From contig CAZVPD010000048.1 of assembly GCA_964628455.1 (NCBI GenBank), positions 1-21,910 of the forward strand: a stretch of DNA of 21,910 nucleotides, in the 5' to 3' direction. Below are positions 7,987 to 15,975 of the stretch, one piece after another. The notes below the pieces were generated by a model. That model saw only the letters and a list, made by a program, of their open reading frames with translations, did no database searches and was not told where the DNA came from. The position numbers and the translations under genes are program-made. The DNA comes from JAQVWU01 sp964628455. GTDB taxonomy: Bacteria > Bacillota > Clostridia > Oscillospirales > CAG-272. Each line of letters starts with the position of its first letter. The stretch's first letter is position 1.

Positions 7987-8508
7987 ATGCAGTTTCCCGA
8001 CACCGCCGTGATGAACATCGTCATGATCTACGACCCCGCCGACGGCACCGTCCTGCTGCAGGAACGCCCGGACGGCGAAGGCAGCGCGTTCCCCGGGGGG
8101 CATCTCGAAATAGGGGAGAGCATCTGTCAGTCCTGCGTGCGCGAGGTGCGGGAGGAGACCGGCCTGACGGTTTCGGACCCGGTCCCCTGCGGACTCGTGC
8201 ACTGGAGCATGGAGGACGGAAAGCAGGAATTCATCTGGTGCTATCGCACATGCAGGTTCACCGGCCGGCTGCGGCACAGCGAAGAGGGCCAAAACAGATG
8301 GGTAAGCGTTGACGAACTGCAGAACAGACCGCTCATCGGCTGGTTCCGGGAGCAGCTTCCGCTTTTCTTCACGAAGAGTTTCACGGAACTTTCCTACCTG
8401 TACGACCGGGAAAGCGGGCGGTTCGTCCGATACCTCCACGGTCCGGACCCCCTGCCCGACGCCGGCAGCCTGCCCGCGTTCCCGGAATTCCCCGAGAACA
8501 GGATATGA
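7987..8508 (+). CDS. NUDIX hydrolase
   Basis: A 173-residue NUDIX family pyrophosphohydrolase. It has a complete Nudix box at residues 38-60: G38, E44, R52-E53, E56-E57 and G59, as in GX5EX7REUXEEXGU, so metal-dependent hydrolysis of a nucleoside diphosphate-linked compound is expected. The region before it (MIYDPADGTVLLQERP) is the standard first beta hairpin, giving an 8-oxo-dGTPase-like layout; the actual substrate cannot be inferred. The start at 7987 is chosen because GGAGG (7977-7981) precedes it by 5 nt, while the longer ORF start at 7936 lies inside the upstream gene. Last gene of a two-gene operon, followed by a strong hairpin. Confidence 0.9.
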   Translation: MQFPDTAVMNIVMIYDPADGTVLLQERPDGEGSAFPGGHLEIGESICQSCVREVREETGLTVSDPVPCGLVHWSMEDGKQEFIWCYRTCRFTGRLRHSEEGQNRWVSVDELQNRPLIGWFREQLPLFFTKSFTELSYLYDRESGRFVRYLHGPDPLPDAGSLPAFPEFPENRI

Positions 8509-8532
8509 AGCGAAAGCGAGCCGTCAGGCATC

Positions 8533-8576
8533 CCCGGTAAATTCATCGATTCCGGCAGAATTTACCGGGACTTTTG
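8533..8576 (+). terminator. Rho-independent terminator after the NUDIX gene
   Basis: CCCGGTAAATT (8533-8543) pairs perfectly with AATTTACCGGG (8559-8569), followed by ACTTTTG. The 15-nt loop is longer than usual. Confidence 0.75.
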
Positions 8577-8661
8577 TATCCGCCTGTAAACAGCACACAA
8601 AACTTCGTTTAAAAAGCGGTGTGAGTCAAAAAATACTGTCTTTATAATTTACACAAATACC

Positions 8662-8690
8662 TTTACAAATAAAGAATAATAGGATATAAT
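8662..8690 (+). promoter_or_regulatory. Promoter of the AbiE toxin-antitoxin pair
   Basis: TTTACA (8662-8667), a 17-bp spacer and TATAAT (8685-8690), about 90 bp upstream of the antitoxin start. AbiEi antitoxins are known to repress their own promoter by binding inverted repeats; I could not pick out a convincing operator here. Confidence 0.7.
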
Positions 8691-8779
8691 TAAAGCAAAC
8701 AGGCGCAGGTGCTTTCATTCAGCCTTGAAAACCCGCGTTTGTAAGAAAAATCCGGTAAAAACGAAAGGGGTGAAGCGAA

Positions 8780-9538
8780 ATGACCGGATATGCCGAACTT
8801 TGTAAAACGAATACATTTACGATGGATGATGTCGGCGGTCTTGTCGGGAATAAGAAGACAGCGTCTTCACTGGTATTAAGGCTTTCAAAAAAAGGATTGG
8901 TAAAAAGAATAAGAAACAATCTTTATACCTGTGTAAATGTTGCGGACGGCAGTGTTGTAGCCTCAAGGTATCATATAGCCTGTGCCATAAACGAAACGGC
9001 CTATTTATCGCACCATTCTGCGTTTGAATATGGAGGAATAGCAAATCAGGTTTTTTATGAAATATATGTGTCCTCGGAAATACGTTTCAATAATTTTCGA
9101 TTTGAAGGAATAACCTATAAGCATGTCGCATCGAAATTTTACGACGGCGTTGTCGCGCCAAAAAATACCCGGGGAATACGTGTCACATCAACGGAACGAA
9201 CGATTATTGACAGTATAAAGGATTATGAGAAAATAGGGGGACTTGAGGAACTCTTAAACTGCCTGTCCTCTCTTCCCTACGCGGATGAAAAACAACTGCA
9301 AGTATTTTTGGATGTATATGATATGCAGTTTTTATATCAAAAAGCAGGATTTATTTTAGAACACTATAAAAAAGAACTGCAGATATCCGACCGGTTTATT
9401 GATTATTGCAAAAGCAAAACAGGTAAAAGCACCCGCTATTTATCAAAAGGCAGCGGAAAGTATTGTGCGGAATGGAAACTGGTCATTCCGGACGGTTTGT
9501 TCGGCATGACTGAACAGGGAGGCACTCCGCTTGTTTAA
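8780..9538 (+). CDS. abiEi: AbiEi-type antitoxin / transcriptional regulator (type IV toxin-antitoxin)
   Basis: A 252-residue antitoxin of the AbiE system. The N-terminal winged helix (MDDVGGLVGNKKTASSLVLR, then LSKKGLVKRIRNNLYTCV) is the DNA-binding domain; the following AYLSHHSAFEYGG and GIRVTSTERTIIDSI blocks are typical of the AbiEi C-terminal domain. In characterised members it represses the operon and counteracts the nucleotidyltransferase toxin without binding it (type IV). AAAGGGG precedes the ATG by 9 nt. The stop overlaps the toxin start by 8 nt, the usual coupled arrangement. The gene is markedly more AT-rich than its neighbours, consistent with horizontal transfer of a defence cassette. 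Confidence 0.9.
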   Translation: MTGYAELCKTNTFTMDDVGGLVGNKKTASSLVLRLSKKGLVKRIRNNLYTCVNVADGSVVASRYHIACAINETAYLSHHSAFEYGGIANQVFYEIYVSSEIRFNNFRFEGITYKHVASKFYDGVVAPKNTRGIRVTSTERTIIDSIKDYEKIGGLEELLNCLSSLPYADEKQLQVFLDVYDMQFLYQKAGFILEHYKKELQISDRFIDYCKSKTGKSTRYLSKGSGKYCAEWKLVIPDGLFGMTEQGGTPLV

Positions 9539-10481
9539 CTATGATAAAAATTATATTGCCAAAAGTGCTGCGGAACTCGGATTCATCAGAGACACTTTGG
9601 AAAAAGTATATCGCCTGGCGGATATACTGGAATATTTAAACACAAATCCGATTTTACAAAACAGTCTGGCATTAAAGGGCGGTACAGCAATAAATCTTAT
9701 TGTTTTTAACTTGCCGAGGTTGTCGGTAGATATTGACCTTGACTATCTGGGAACTGAAAGCCGGGATGAAATGCTTAAAAACCGGGAAGCTATTGATCTG
9801 ACTCTATCCAGATTCATGTCAGCGGGCGGTTATTCGCTCAGCCCTAAAACGAAGAATCCGCATAGCCTTGATTCATGGGTTTATGAATATGTTAATGCCG
9901 CAGGCAACAGAGACAACATAAAAATCGAAGTTAATTATTCCATGAGAATGCATATTTTACCGACGAAGGAAATGAAAATTACAGCCGGGTATTTTGTTAG
10001 TGCATATAATGTTAAATGCCTGGATGTTATTGAAATATTCGGAAGCAAGATAAATGCTCTGCTGAACAGAACGGCAGCAAGAGATTTATACGATGTCTGC
10101 AACATGATAAAGTTCGGATTGTTTAATAAAGAAGAACAAACGATTCTCAGGAAGTGCGTAGTGTTTTATTCTGCAATTTCTACTAGTAGAATCAATAATA
10201 ATTTTAATATCGATGCAATTGATAACATTACGAAACACAAGATAAGAACCGATTTATATCCTGTCATTACAAAAAGAGATTTATTTGATTTAGAAAGTGC
10301 AAAAAGATCAGTAAAGAACTATCTTTCGGAGCTTATGTTAATAACACCGCGAGAACGGGAGTTTTTAAACAGATTTGAAAAGAAGGAATATATACCGGAA
10401 TTAATTTTCGATGACGAGGAAATTCTGAGCAGAATCAAAGAGCACCCTATGGCATTATGGAAAATGCGTGAGTCGTATTAA
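9531..10481 (+). CDS. abiEii: AbiEii-type nucleotidyltransferase toxin (type IV toxin-antitoxin)
   Basis: A 316-residue DUF1814/AbiEii family nucleotidyltransferase toxin, the effector of AbiE abortive infection. All key motifs look intact: KGGTAINL (GG at 50-51), SVDIDLDY with D67 and D69 as likely metal ligands, KIEVNY (131-136), and the C-terminal K173...RDLYDV (184-189) active-site block. Homologues transfer nucleotides to cellular RNA or tRNA and arrest growth. The start is a TTG at 9531, with GGGAGG (9517-9522) 8 nt upstream, overlapping the antitoxin stop; MFNYDKNYIAKSAAE is a normal beginning for the family. AT-rich like its partner. No clear terminator follows; the next promoter is about 165 bp away. 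Confidence 0.92.
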   Translation: MFNYDKNYIAKSAAELGFIRDTLEKVYRLADILEYLNTNPILQNSLALKGGTAINLIVFNLPRLSVDIDLDYLGTESRDEMLKNREAIDLTLSRFMSAGGYSLSPKTKNPHSLDSWVYEYVNAAGNRDNIKIEVNYSMRMHILPTKEMKITAGYFVSAYNVKCLDVIEIFGSKINALLNRTAARDLYDVCNMIKFGLFNKEEQTILRKCVVFYSAISTSRINNNFNIDAIDNITKHKIRTDLYPVITKRDLFDLESAKRSVKNYLSELMLITPREREFLNRFEKKEYIPELIFDDEEILSRIKEHPMALWKMRESY

Positions 10482-10646
10482 ATTTATTATATAATTGTAT
10501 GTATAAAATGTGATTTGTATAATCCAGTCCAATGTTCGAATATATACTTTTTGAATTTTGCCCGTACAACATCTCCTGCGGGTAAGGACATCCGGTATGA
10601 TTATTATAATGCAGGAACCACGACAGATGCAAATGCCCGCCCGCGC

Positions 10647-10675
10647 TTGACAGCGGCAGTCCCGTATGCTATAAT
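10647..10675 (+). promoter_or_regulatory. Full-consensus promoter upstream of lipoprotein 3
   Basis: A perfect TTGACA (10647-10652), a 17-bp spacer and a perfect TATAAT (10670-10675). It is about 85 bp upstream of the third lipoprotein gene, at the point where the AT-rich AbiE segment returns to GC-rich sequence. The rest of the 277-bp gap holds no recognisable gene. Confidence 0.8.
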
Positions 10676-10758
10676 TCTGCTACAATTCTTTCGCGGAAAG
10701 CATCTGCGGTCCGGCGGGAACGAAGCGCATCGCAGCCGTTCCGCCGTATGGAGGATAT

Positions 10759-12237
10759 ATGCGATTCAAAAAAATTAGGACGGCCTTGCTTGCCGTCCTG
10801 ACACTTGCATCGGCTTTTTCCTGCTCCGGGAAAACCGACGTTTCCGACGCCGTGACAGTCACGCAGGAAACCGCCGCCCCGGAGGCTTCCGAAACCGGAT
10901 TTATGCCCGACCGGCTGCCGGATGAGCTTAATTTCGAAGGCGCCGTCTGCAACATCTTCTGCTGGGAATCGTGGGACCCGGGCGAATTCTTTGTCGAAGA
11001 GGACACGGGGGAGATCGTCGACTCGGCGGTCTATTCACGCAACCTCACGGTCGAGGAACGCCTCGGTGTCAAGCTCGTGTGGGACCAACGCGAACGCCAG
11101 GCCGCCGCATACGGCTCCGCCGTCATGGACGCCGTCTCGAATCAGAACGCTTCGGGGGACGGCTTCTACGACCTGATGGCCTCCTACGGCATGCGCATCG
11201 CGACCGCTTCGACGAAAAACATGTTCATGAACCTGCTGGACGCGGAGCACGTCGACCTGTCGAACCCGTGGTATTACGGGTCGGCGGTCAGAGCAGGCAC
11301 GCTTAGCAAAAACCGCACCTATTTCTTCGCGGGGGACATCTCGTTCAACGCGCTCGCGCGCATGTCGGGCGTTTTCTTCAACCGCGACATGATCGAAAAT
11401 TACCGGCTCGACGACCCCTACGACCTTGTGCTCGACGGAAAATGGACCATCGAAACGATGCACGGGATGATCAAAGACCTGTATGCCGACCTTGACGGAA
11501 ACGGCAAACGCAGCGACGGGGACCAGTACGGCGTCATGGTCGCGAACGACCAGATACAGACGCTGTATTACGGCACGGGCTCGCATTTCATCGACCACGA
11601 CGAAAACGACACGCCGAAAATTTCGGACGACGTCTTCAGCGAGCGTACGGTCGGCATCCTCGAGAAATACCTCTCCCTGTTCGCCGAGGACGCCGCCTAT
11701 AAAAATCAGACCGGCGACGAGCCGAAGAACTTCGACGAAGGGCGCGTGCTCTTCTATATCTACCCGCTCGGGCACGTTTCGGAGCCGGGTATGCGCGCCG
11801 CCGTGATCGAATACGGCTTCATCCCGCAGCCCAAACCCGACGAGGCCGAAAGCGATTACCACGCCTCGGTCACCAACGCCGTCACCCTCTTCGCCATTCC
11901 GCTGGTCATCGCGTCCTCCGAAAAGGCCTCGGCCCTCGCGGAGTGCCTGTCCTCGGAAGGGCACAGGCAGGTCACCCCCGTCGTCTTCGAGCGGGCGTAT
12001 AAAGTCAAGTACAATCAGGACGAGGGCGAACGCCAGACCGTCATCTTCGACATGCTGCGCGCCAACGCCGTGTTCGACCTCGGCAAGATCTTTGCGGAAT
12101 CGTTCGGCGGTTTTTCAAACGGCGTGATCGGCGAATTCATCTGGAACAACAAAGACAACTTCGCCTCTACGGTCGCCGCGAAGAAAGAACAGTTTGAAAA
12201 GACCGCCGCAAAACTCACGGAGGGGACCGGCGAATAG
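10759..12237 (+). CDS. Extracellular solute-binding lipoprotein (ABC-type, family 1-like), paralogue 3
   Basis: A 492-residue lipoprotein related to the two at 3.1-6.1 kb. The signal peptide ends in a lipobox-like AFSC (Cys22), then a Thr/Ala/Glu linker. Shared landmarks are FEGAVCNIFCWESW after the linker, TGEIVDSAVYSRN, the Asp/Gly calcium-loop-like segment DLDGNGKRSDGDQYG from residue 244, and ERQTVIFDMLRANAVFDLGK near the end. GGAGG (10750-10754) precedes the ATG by 4 nt. Probably presents a sugar or oligosaccharide to an ABC importer encoded elsewhere. The next gene, a beta-helix GH28-like protein, begins 50 nt downstream with no terminator between, so the two are likely co-expressed and may act on the same glycan; that link is inference. 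Confidence 0.85.
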   Translation: MRFKKIRTALLAVLTLASAFSCSGKTDVSDAVTVTQETAAPEASETGFMPDRLPDELNFEGAVCNIFCWESWDPGEFFVEEDTGEIVDSAVYSRNLTVEERLGVKLVWDQRERQAAAYGSAVMDAVSNQNASGDGFYDLMASYGMRIATASTKNMFMNLLDAEHVDLSNPWYYGSAVRAGTLSKNRTYFFAGDISFNALARMSGVFFNRDMIENYRLDDPYDLVLDGKWTIETMHGMIKDLYADLDGNGKRSDGDQYGVMVANDQIQTLYYGTGSHFIDHDENDTPKISDDVFSERTVGILEKYLSLFAEDAAYKNQTGDEPKNFDEGRVLFYIYPLGHVSEPGMRAAVIEYGFIPQPKPDEAESDYHASVTNAVTLFAIPLVIASSEKASALAECLSSEGHRQVTPVVFERAYKVKYNQDEGERQTVIFDMLRANAVFDLGKIFAESFGGFSNGVIGEFIWNNKDNFASTVAAKKEQFEKTAAKLTEGTGE

Positions 12238-12287
12238 CGCCGTTTGACAGCGGGTCCCGATCAAAAAAAACGGAGGCGGAGACGATT

Positions 12288-13469
12288 ATGCATACGCTTT
12301 ACGGAGACGGCATACGGGACGACTATCCGGCGATACAGGAAATGCTTGACACGGGCACGTCCTGTGTGAATTTACCGCCTCCCGGAAAAAATTATGTGAT
12401 ATCCGCAACTTTGAAGATACATTCCGATCAGGAGCTGCTGCTTCCGCGTTTTGCAAAAATCACACTGGCGGACAACAGCAGCTGCTGTATGCTTGAAAAC
12501 GCCGAACCGTCCCTGTGGAACGGGAACATCAGGGTGAGCGGCGGCATCTGGGATATGAATCACAGCCGTCAGCACCCGAATCCGTATCATTTCCCCAATC
12601 CTCTGACAGGCGAAAAATTCAAAGATACAGCCGCAAGACTGCATTACGATACGGACAGCCGGCTGTTTATCGAAGCGTACACCGGTCACTGCTTCCGATT
12701 CAACAGCGTCAGAAATCTGACGTTTGAGAATCTTACGATCAGAAATCCCGTTGTTTACGGCGGGCAGTTCGCTTATATCGAGGATTTTACCGTTCAGAAC
12801 ATTGTTTTTGACTATACCGAAGGAAGCCCCAAATTATGGAACCTCGACGGAGTCCATTTTGAAGGCGGATGCAAAAACGGTCATATCCGGAATTTAAAGG
12901 GCGCCTGCCACGACGACCTTGTCGCGGTCACGTCCGACGACGGCAAGAACGGCGATATCGAGAATATCTCCATAGACGGCATCTACGCATACGGCTCACA
13001 CAGCGCGGTCCGGCTGCTTTCGGTCAAACACAAGGTGAAAAACATCCATATCAGCCATGTCTACGGGACCTATTATGTGTATCTGGTTTGTCTGTCGAAA
13101 TATTACGATGCCCCCGGCATACGCGGGCAGTTTGAAAATATTTATCTGCAGAACAGTGCGGCTTCGTTTTCCAAAGGAACGGTGGATGTTCCGGGGAACT
13201 GGGGGGCGCTGATCAATATCGACGGCGCAGTCGATGTGAAAAATATGGTGATCACCGATTTTACGCGTGAAGAGTACGTGTGCAGTCAGCCGACCTTATC
13301 CATAGGCGCGGACACTGCGGTCGAAAACCTTGTGTTATCGAGAATCAGGCTTGACAACCGTATGGACGGGCCGATATGCCTCATTCAAAACAACGGCGCC
13401 GCATCGAACCTATCGAATCTGACGCTCGAACATATACAGCTTTACGGCAACAGCAGGATAAACGGCTGA
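12288..13469 (+). CDS. Right-handed beta-helix, GH28/pectate-lyase-like protein
   Basis: A 393-residue parallel beta-helix protein. It opens with the pectate-lyase-superfamily motif YGDGIRDDYPAIQEML and then shows repeated short N-rich strands (VRNLTFENLTIRN, VKNIHISHVYG, VKNMVITDF). NLDGVHFEGG (N185-G188) and CHDDLVAVTSDDG (D209-D210) align with the NTD and DD catalytic blocks of GH28 polygalacturonases, which suggests a glycoside hydrolase. The GHG-type histidine block is less clear (GSHSAVRLL). There is no signal peptide, so unlike most pectinases it should be cytosolic and might process imported oligosaccharides. GGAG (12278-12281) lies 6 nt before the ATG. Downstream of lipoprotein 3 in the same orientation. 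The exact substrate is unknown. Confidence 0.75.
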   Translation: MHTLYGDGIRDDYPAIQEMLDTGTSCVNLPPPGKNYVISATLKIHSDQELLLPRFAKITLADNSSCCMLENAEPSLWNGNIRVSGGIWDMNHSRQHPNPYHFPNPLTGEKFKDTAARLHYDTDSRLFIEAYTGHCFRFNSVRNLTFENLTIRNPVVYGGQFAYIEDFTVQNIVFDYTEGSPKLWNLDGVHFEGGCKNGHIRNLKGACHDDLVAVTSDDGKNGDIENISIDGIYAYGSHSAVRLLSVKHKVKNIHISHVYGTYYVYLVCLSKYYDAPGIRGQFENIYLQNSAASFSKGTVDVPGNWGALINIDGAVDVKNMVITDFTREEYVCSQPTLSIGADTAVENLVLSRIRLDNRMDGPICLIQNNGAASNLSNLTLEHIQLYGNSRING

Positions 13470-13538
13470 TTTGACCGGTATGATTCAAAGTTCCGCGCTC
13501 CGCTTCTGTTATTATAAATGTAAAGGAAAAAGAAGAAC

Positions 13539-14075
13539 ATGAAAAAAACATCGACTAAAAATCTGGTGCTTGCGGGGCTGTTCCTCGCGCTGGGACTCCT
13601 GTTTCCCTTTCTGACGGGGCAGGTCCCCGTGATCGGAAGCAAAATGCTGCCGATGCACATCCCGGTCCTGCTCTGCGGTTTTGTCTGCGGATGGCCGTAC
13701 GGCCTGATCGTCGGCTTTGTCACGCCCGTCTTCAGGAGCCTGCTGTTCGGAATGCCCCCCATGTTCCCGACCGCGGCCGCCATGGCTTTCGAGCTGGCCG
13801 CCTACGGCTTCATGACCGGCCTGCTTTATAAACTGTTCCCCAAAAAGAACCTGTTCATCTTCGCAGCGCTCATCCTTTCCATGATCGCGGGACGGATCGT
13901 ATGGGGCGCCGTCAGTTATATCCTGTACGGGCTGAACAACACCGCGTTCACATGGGAGATTTTTGCGGCGGGCGCGTTCCTCAACGCAATCCCGGGCATC
14001 GTGATCCAGATCGTCCTCATCCCCGCCGTCGTGATCGCCCTCAAAAAAGCGAAGCTCCTCGGACATGCGGACTGA
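13539..14075 (+). CDS. ECF transporter substrate-binding (S) component
   Basis: A 178-residue, very hydrophobic protein with about five or six membrane helices, matching the ECF-transporter S-component family (PF12822-like): LVLAGLFLALGLLFPFLTG, then the characteristic MLPMHIPVLLCGFVCGW and FVTPVFRSLLFG blocks and AMAFELAAYGFMTGLLYKL. S components bind a vitamin or micronutrient and dock onto a shared EcfT-EcfA-EcfA' module, not encoded here. The ligand cannot be assigned. The downstream kinase-like gene overlaps its end by 11 nt, so the imported compound may be phosphorylated on entry (inference). A weak TATAAA sits 20-25 nt before the start without a good -35; AAAGGA-type ribosome binding sequence upstream. 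Confidence 0.85.
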   Translation: MKKTSTKNLVLAGLFLALGLLFPFLTGQVPVIGSKMLPMHIPVLLCGFVCGWPYGLIVGFVTPVFRSLLFGMPPMFPTAAAMAFELAAYGFMTGLLYKLFPKKNLFIFAALILSMIAGRIVWGAVSYILYGLNNTAFTWEIFAAGAFLNAIPGIVIQIVLIPAVVIALKKAKLLGHAD

Positions 14076-15147
14076 CGCGGACTTGAGAGGCCTGCTCATC
14101 GGGCAGTATAAAGCCTATCCCGGAATGCGGATCGAGGACATGGTCAAGCTGATCTTTCAGAACGAATTCGCGGGCGGACATATGATCGCGGACAAAGAGG
14201 ACAGCCTGCGCCGGCTCAGGGAGGAACTGTGTCCGGTGAACGCGCTTCCCCCGGACAAAACGATGCCCGACGCCTTCGAGGACATCGGAAACGGTCTCTG
14301 CAGGCTGCACCTGAGGGCGCCCGAATGCGCTGCCGTCAGCCCCGAAACGATCAACGGTTTTTTTGTGAGAACGGCTGAATCGGTCCGGGGGAGCGTCCGG
14401 AGCTTTGAAGAAAAACTGGACGTGTTCATCCGGTGCTGCCGCGAGAGTCTTCTCCCCTTCCCTCCCGGAGAGGCGGAGGCTTGTCTCTCGGCCTATAAAG
14501 AACAGGGCTATCCGCCCGTCAGCCACAGCGGGGCTTACCGCGCCGCCTACTCCCCGGCCTACCGCGTCGTAAAAGCGGAATACCGCGATTTTTACGAGGT
14601 CTTCCGCCGGATCGACCTGCTTATGCGGGAGAAGGAACGGGTCATCGCGGCGATCGACGGCAACAGCGGGGCGGGAAAAAGCACGCTGGCCCAGCTGATT
14701 GCCGGCGTCTACGACTGCAATCTCTTCCACACGGACGATTTCTTTCTGACGCCGGAACTGAGGACAGAAGAGCGCCTCCGCGAGCCCGGCGGAAACATGG
14801 ACTACGTCCGCTTCGGGCGCGAGGTGATCGAAGGGATCCTCGGCGGGCGCGCTTTCGCCTACCGGAGGTACGACTGCCGGAAGACCGCTTTCGGCGATCC
14901 GGTGCCGGTCTCCCCGCGCAGGCTGAACATCGCGGAGGGCTGCTACAGCATGCACCCGACGCTCGCGGGCTTTTATGACCTGGGCATCTTCCTGCATACC
15001 GGCAGGGAGGAACAGGCCGCGAGGATCCTGAAAAGAAACGGCCCCGAAATGCTGAAACGGTTCCTGGGCGAATGGATACCGCTCGAGGACCGGTATTTCG
15101 ATGAACTGAACATCCGTGAAAAGTGCGGCCTTGTTTTCAAAAGATGA
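14065..15147 (+). CDS. Two-domain protein with C-terminal uridine-kinase-like P-loop kinase
   Basis: A 360-residue protein. Residues 1 to about 185 form a helical domain I do not recognise by name (IEDMVKLIFQNEFAGGHMI near its start). From about 190 there is a P-loop kinase of the uridine kinase/phosphoribulokinase type: Walker A GNSGAGKST (199-207), FHTDDFFLTPE with the acidic DD expected to bind substrate or metal, EPGGNMDYVRF, a RRLNIAEGCYSMHP strand, and a lid-like RILKRNG. The ATG lies within the last 11 nt of the ECF S-component gene, with only a weak SD, suggesting translational coupling. Likely phosphorylates a nucleoside or vitamin-like small molecule, possibly the one imported by the S component. 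The specificity is unknown and the fusion is unusual. Confidence 0.75.
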   Translation: MRTDADLRGLLIGQYKAYPGMRIEDMVKLIFQNEFAGGHMIADKEDSLRRLREELCPVNALPPDKTMPDAFEDIGNGLCRLHLRAPECAAVSPETINGFFVRTAESVRGSVRSFEEKLDVFIRCCRESLLPFPPGEAEACLSAYKEQGYPPVSHSGAYRAAYSPAYRVVKAEYRDFYEVFRRIDLLMREKERVIAAIDGNSGAGKSTLAQLIAGVYDCNLFHTDDFFLTPELRTEERLREPGGNMDYVRFGREVIEGILGGRAFAYRRYDCRKTAFGDPVPVSPRRLNIAEGCYSMHPTLAGFYDLGIFLHTGREEQAARILKRNGPEMLKRFLGEWIPLEDRYFDELNIREKCGLVFKR

Positions 15148-15165
15148 GCGCGGAATGTGAAAAAC

Positions 15166-15178
15166 GTGACCAAGTCAC
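15166..15178. promoter_or_regulatory. Short dyad upstream of the peroxiredoxin gene, possible operator
   Basis: GTGAC-CAA-GTCAC lies about 65 bp before the peroxiredoxin start and just upstream of a candidate -10 (TAGAAT, 15201-15206). It resembles a CRP/FNR-type half-site pair but with 5-bp rather than 6-bp spacing, so the factor is unknown. Confidence 0.3.
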
Positions 15179-15242
15179 ATACAATCAGCAGGATCCGTGA
15201 TAGAATAGAGTAAAATCAAAAAACGAAAAGGAGATTTACATC

Positions 15243-15914
15243 ATGGAAGAAAACAACTACAGAATGCCGCTGATCGGAGACCCCGCCCCGTCCTTCGAAG
15301 CGGTGACCACACAGGGTCCCGTGAAATTCCCCGAGGATTTCAAAGGAAAATGGGTCATCCTTTTCTCGCACCCCGCAGACTTCACACCCGTTTGCACCAC
15401 GGAATTCATGACCTTCGCTTCGATGGCCGATGAGTTCAAGGCGCTGAATACGGAGCTGGTCGGACTGTCCGTCGACTCCCTGTACGCGCACATCGCATGG
15501 CTTCGCAAGATTCATGAACTCGAGTGGAAGAACATGAAAAACGTCGAGGTCAAGTTCCCGCTCATCGAAGACATCAAGATGGACGTCGCCAGAAAATACG
15601 GTATGATCCAGTCCCAGTCGACCACCCAGGCCGTCAGAGCGGTGTTCTTCGTCGACCCGAAGGGGATCATCCGCACCATCCTATATTACCCCGCCTCCCT
15701 CGGCAGAAACTTCGACGAGATCAAGAGGATCATCCTCGGCCTGCAGAAAGCGGACAAAGACGCGATAGCCACCCCCGCAAACTGGCAGCCCGGTGAAGAC
15801 ACCATCATCCCCCCTCCCGGTTCCTGCGGCGTCGCGAAGGACAGAATGGAAAGCAAAGACGAGGACAAATACTGTCTCGACTGGTTCCTGTGCTTTAATA
15901 AAGAAAAAAAGTAA
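15243..15914 (+). CDS. Peroxiredoxin (Prx6/archaeal thioredoxin-peroxidase type)
   Basis: A 223-residue thiol peroxidase that reduces peroxides in the cytosol. The peroxidatic cysteine is Cys51 in HPADFTPVCTTE, with the expected upstream Pro/Thr residues. The long C-terminal extension carries Cys195, Cys211 and Cys217; the YCLDWFLCFN pair has the same six-residue spacing as the two distal cysteines of the Aeropyrum pernix peroxidase, so a 2-Cys-like mechanism is plausible although the fold is Prx6-like. GGAG (15230-15233) precedes the ATG by 9 nt. A DUF5661 gene follows after an A-rich 61-nt gap without a terminator. The operon converges on the sulfur operon at 16.3-20.0 kb. Confidence 0.93.
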   Translation: MEENNYRMPLIGDPAPSFEAVTTQGPVKFPEDFKGKWVILFSHPADFTPVCTTEFMTFASMADEFKALNTELVGLSVDSLYAHIAWLRKIHELEWKNMKNVEVKFPLIEDIKMDVARKYGMIQSQSTTQAVRAVFFVDPKGIIRTILYYPASLGRNFDEIKRIILGLQKADKDAIATPANWQPGEDTIIPPPGSCGVAKDRMESKDEDKYCLDWFLCFNKEKK

Positions 15915-15975
15915 GAAAAAATAAGAATAAAAGTAAGAAAAGAAAAACAACACCCGGAGAGGACGGTGATTTGAC

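Noticed and set aside
6912..8024. A 370-codon minus-strand frame opposite the DUF2461 gene
   Set aside because: Antisense shadow; it crosses two real promoters and includes the CBM9 gene's start region out of frame.
11035..11964. A 309-codon minus-strand frame inside lipoprotein 3
   Set aside because: Antisense shadow with no start signals or recognisable motifs.
14041..14997. A 318-codon minus-strand frame opposite the kinase gene
   Set aside because: Antisense of a gene with a clear P-loop motif; no SD and no recognisable domain.
15909..15955. A-rich spacer with repeated GTAAGAAAA-like units, considered as a repeat array or terminator
   Set aside because: The units are irregular, lack dyad symmetry and spacers, and contain no T-run; it reads as an A-rich intergenic leader.
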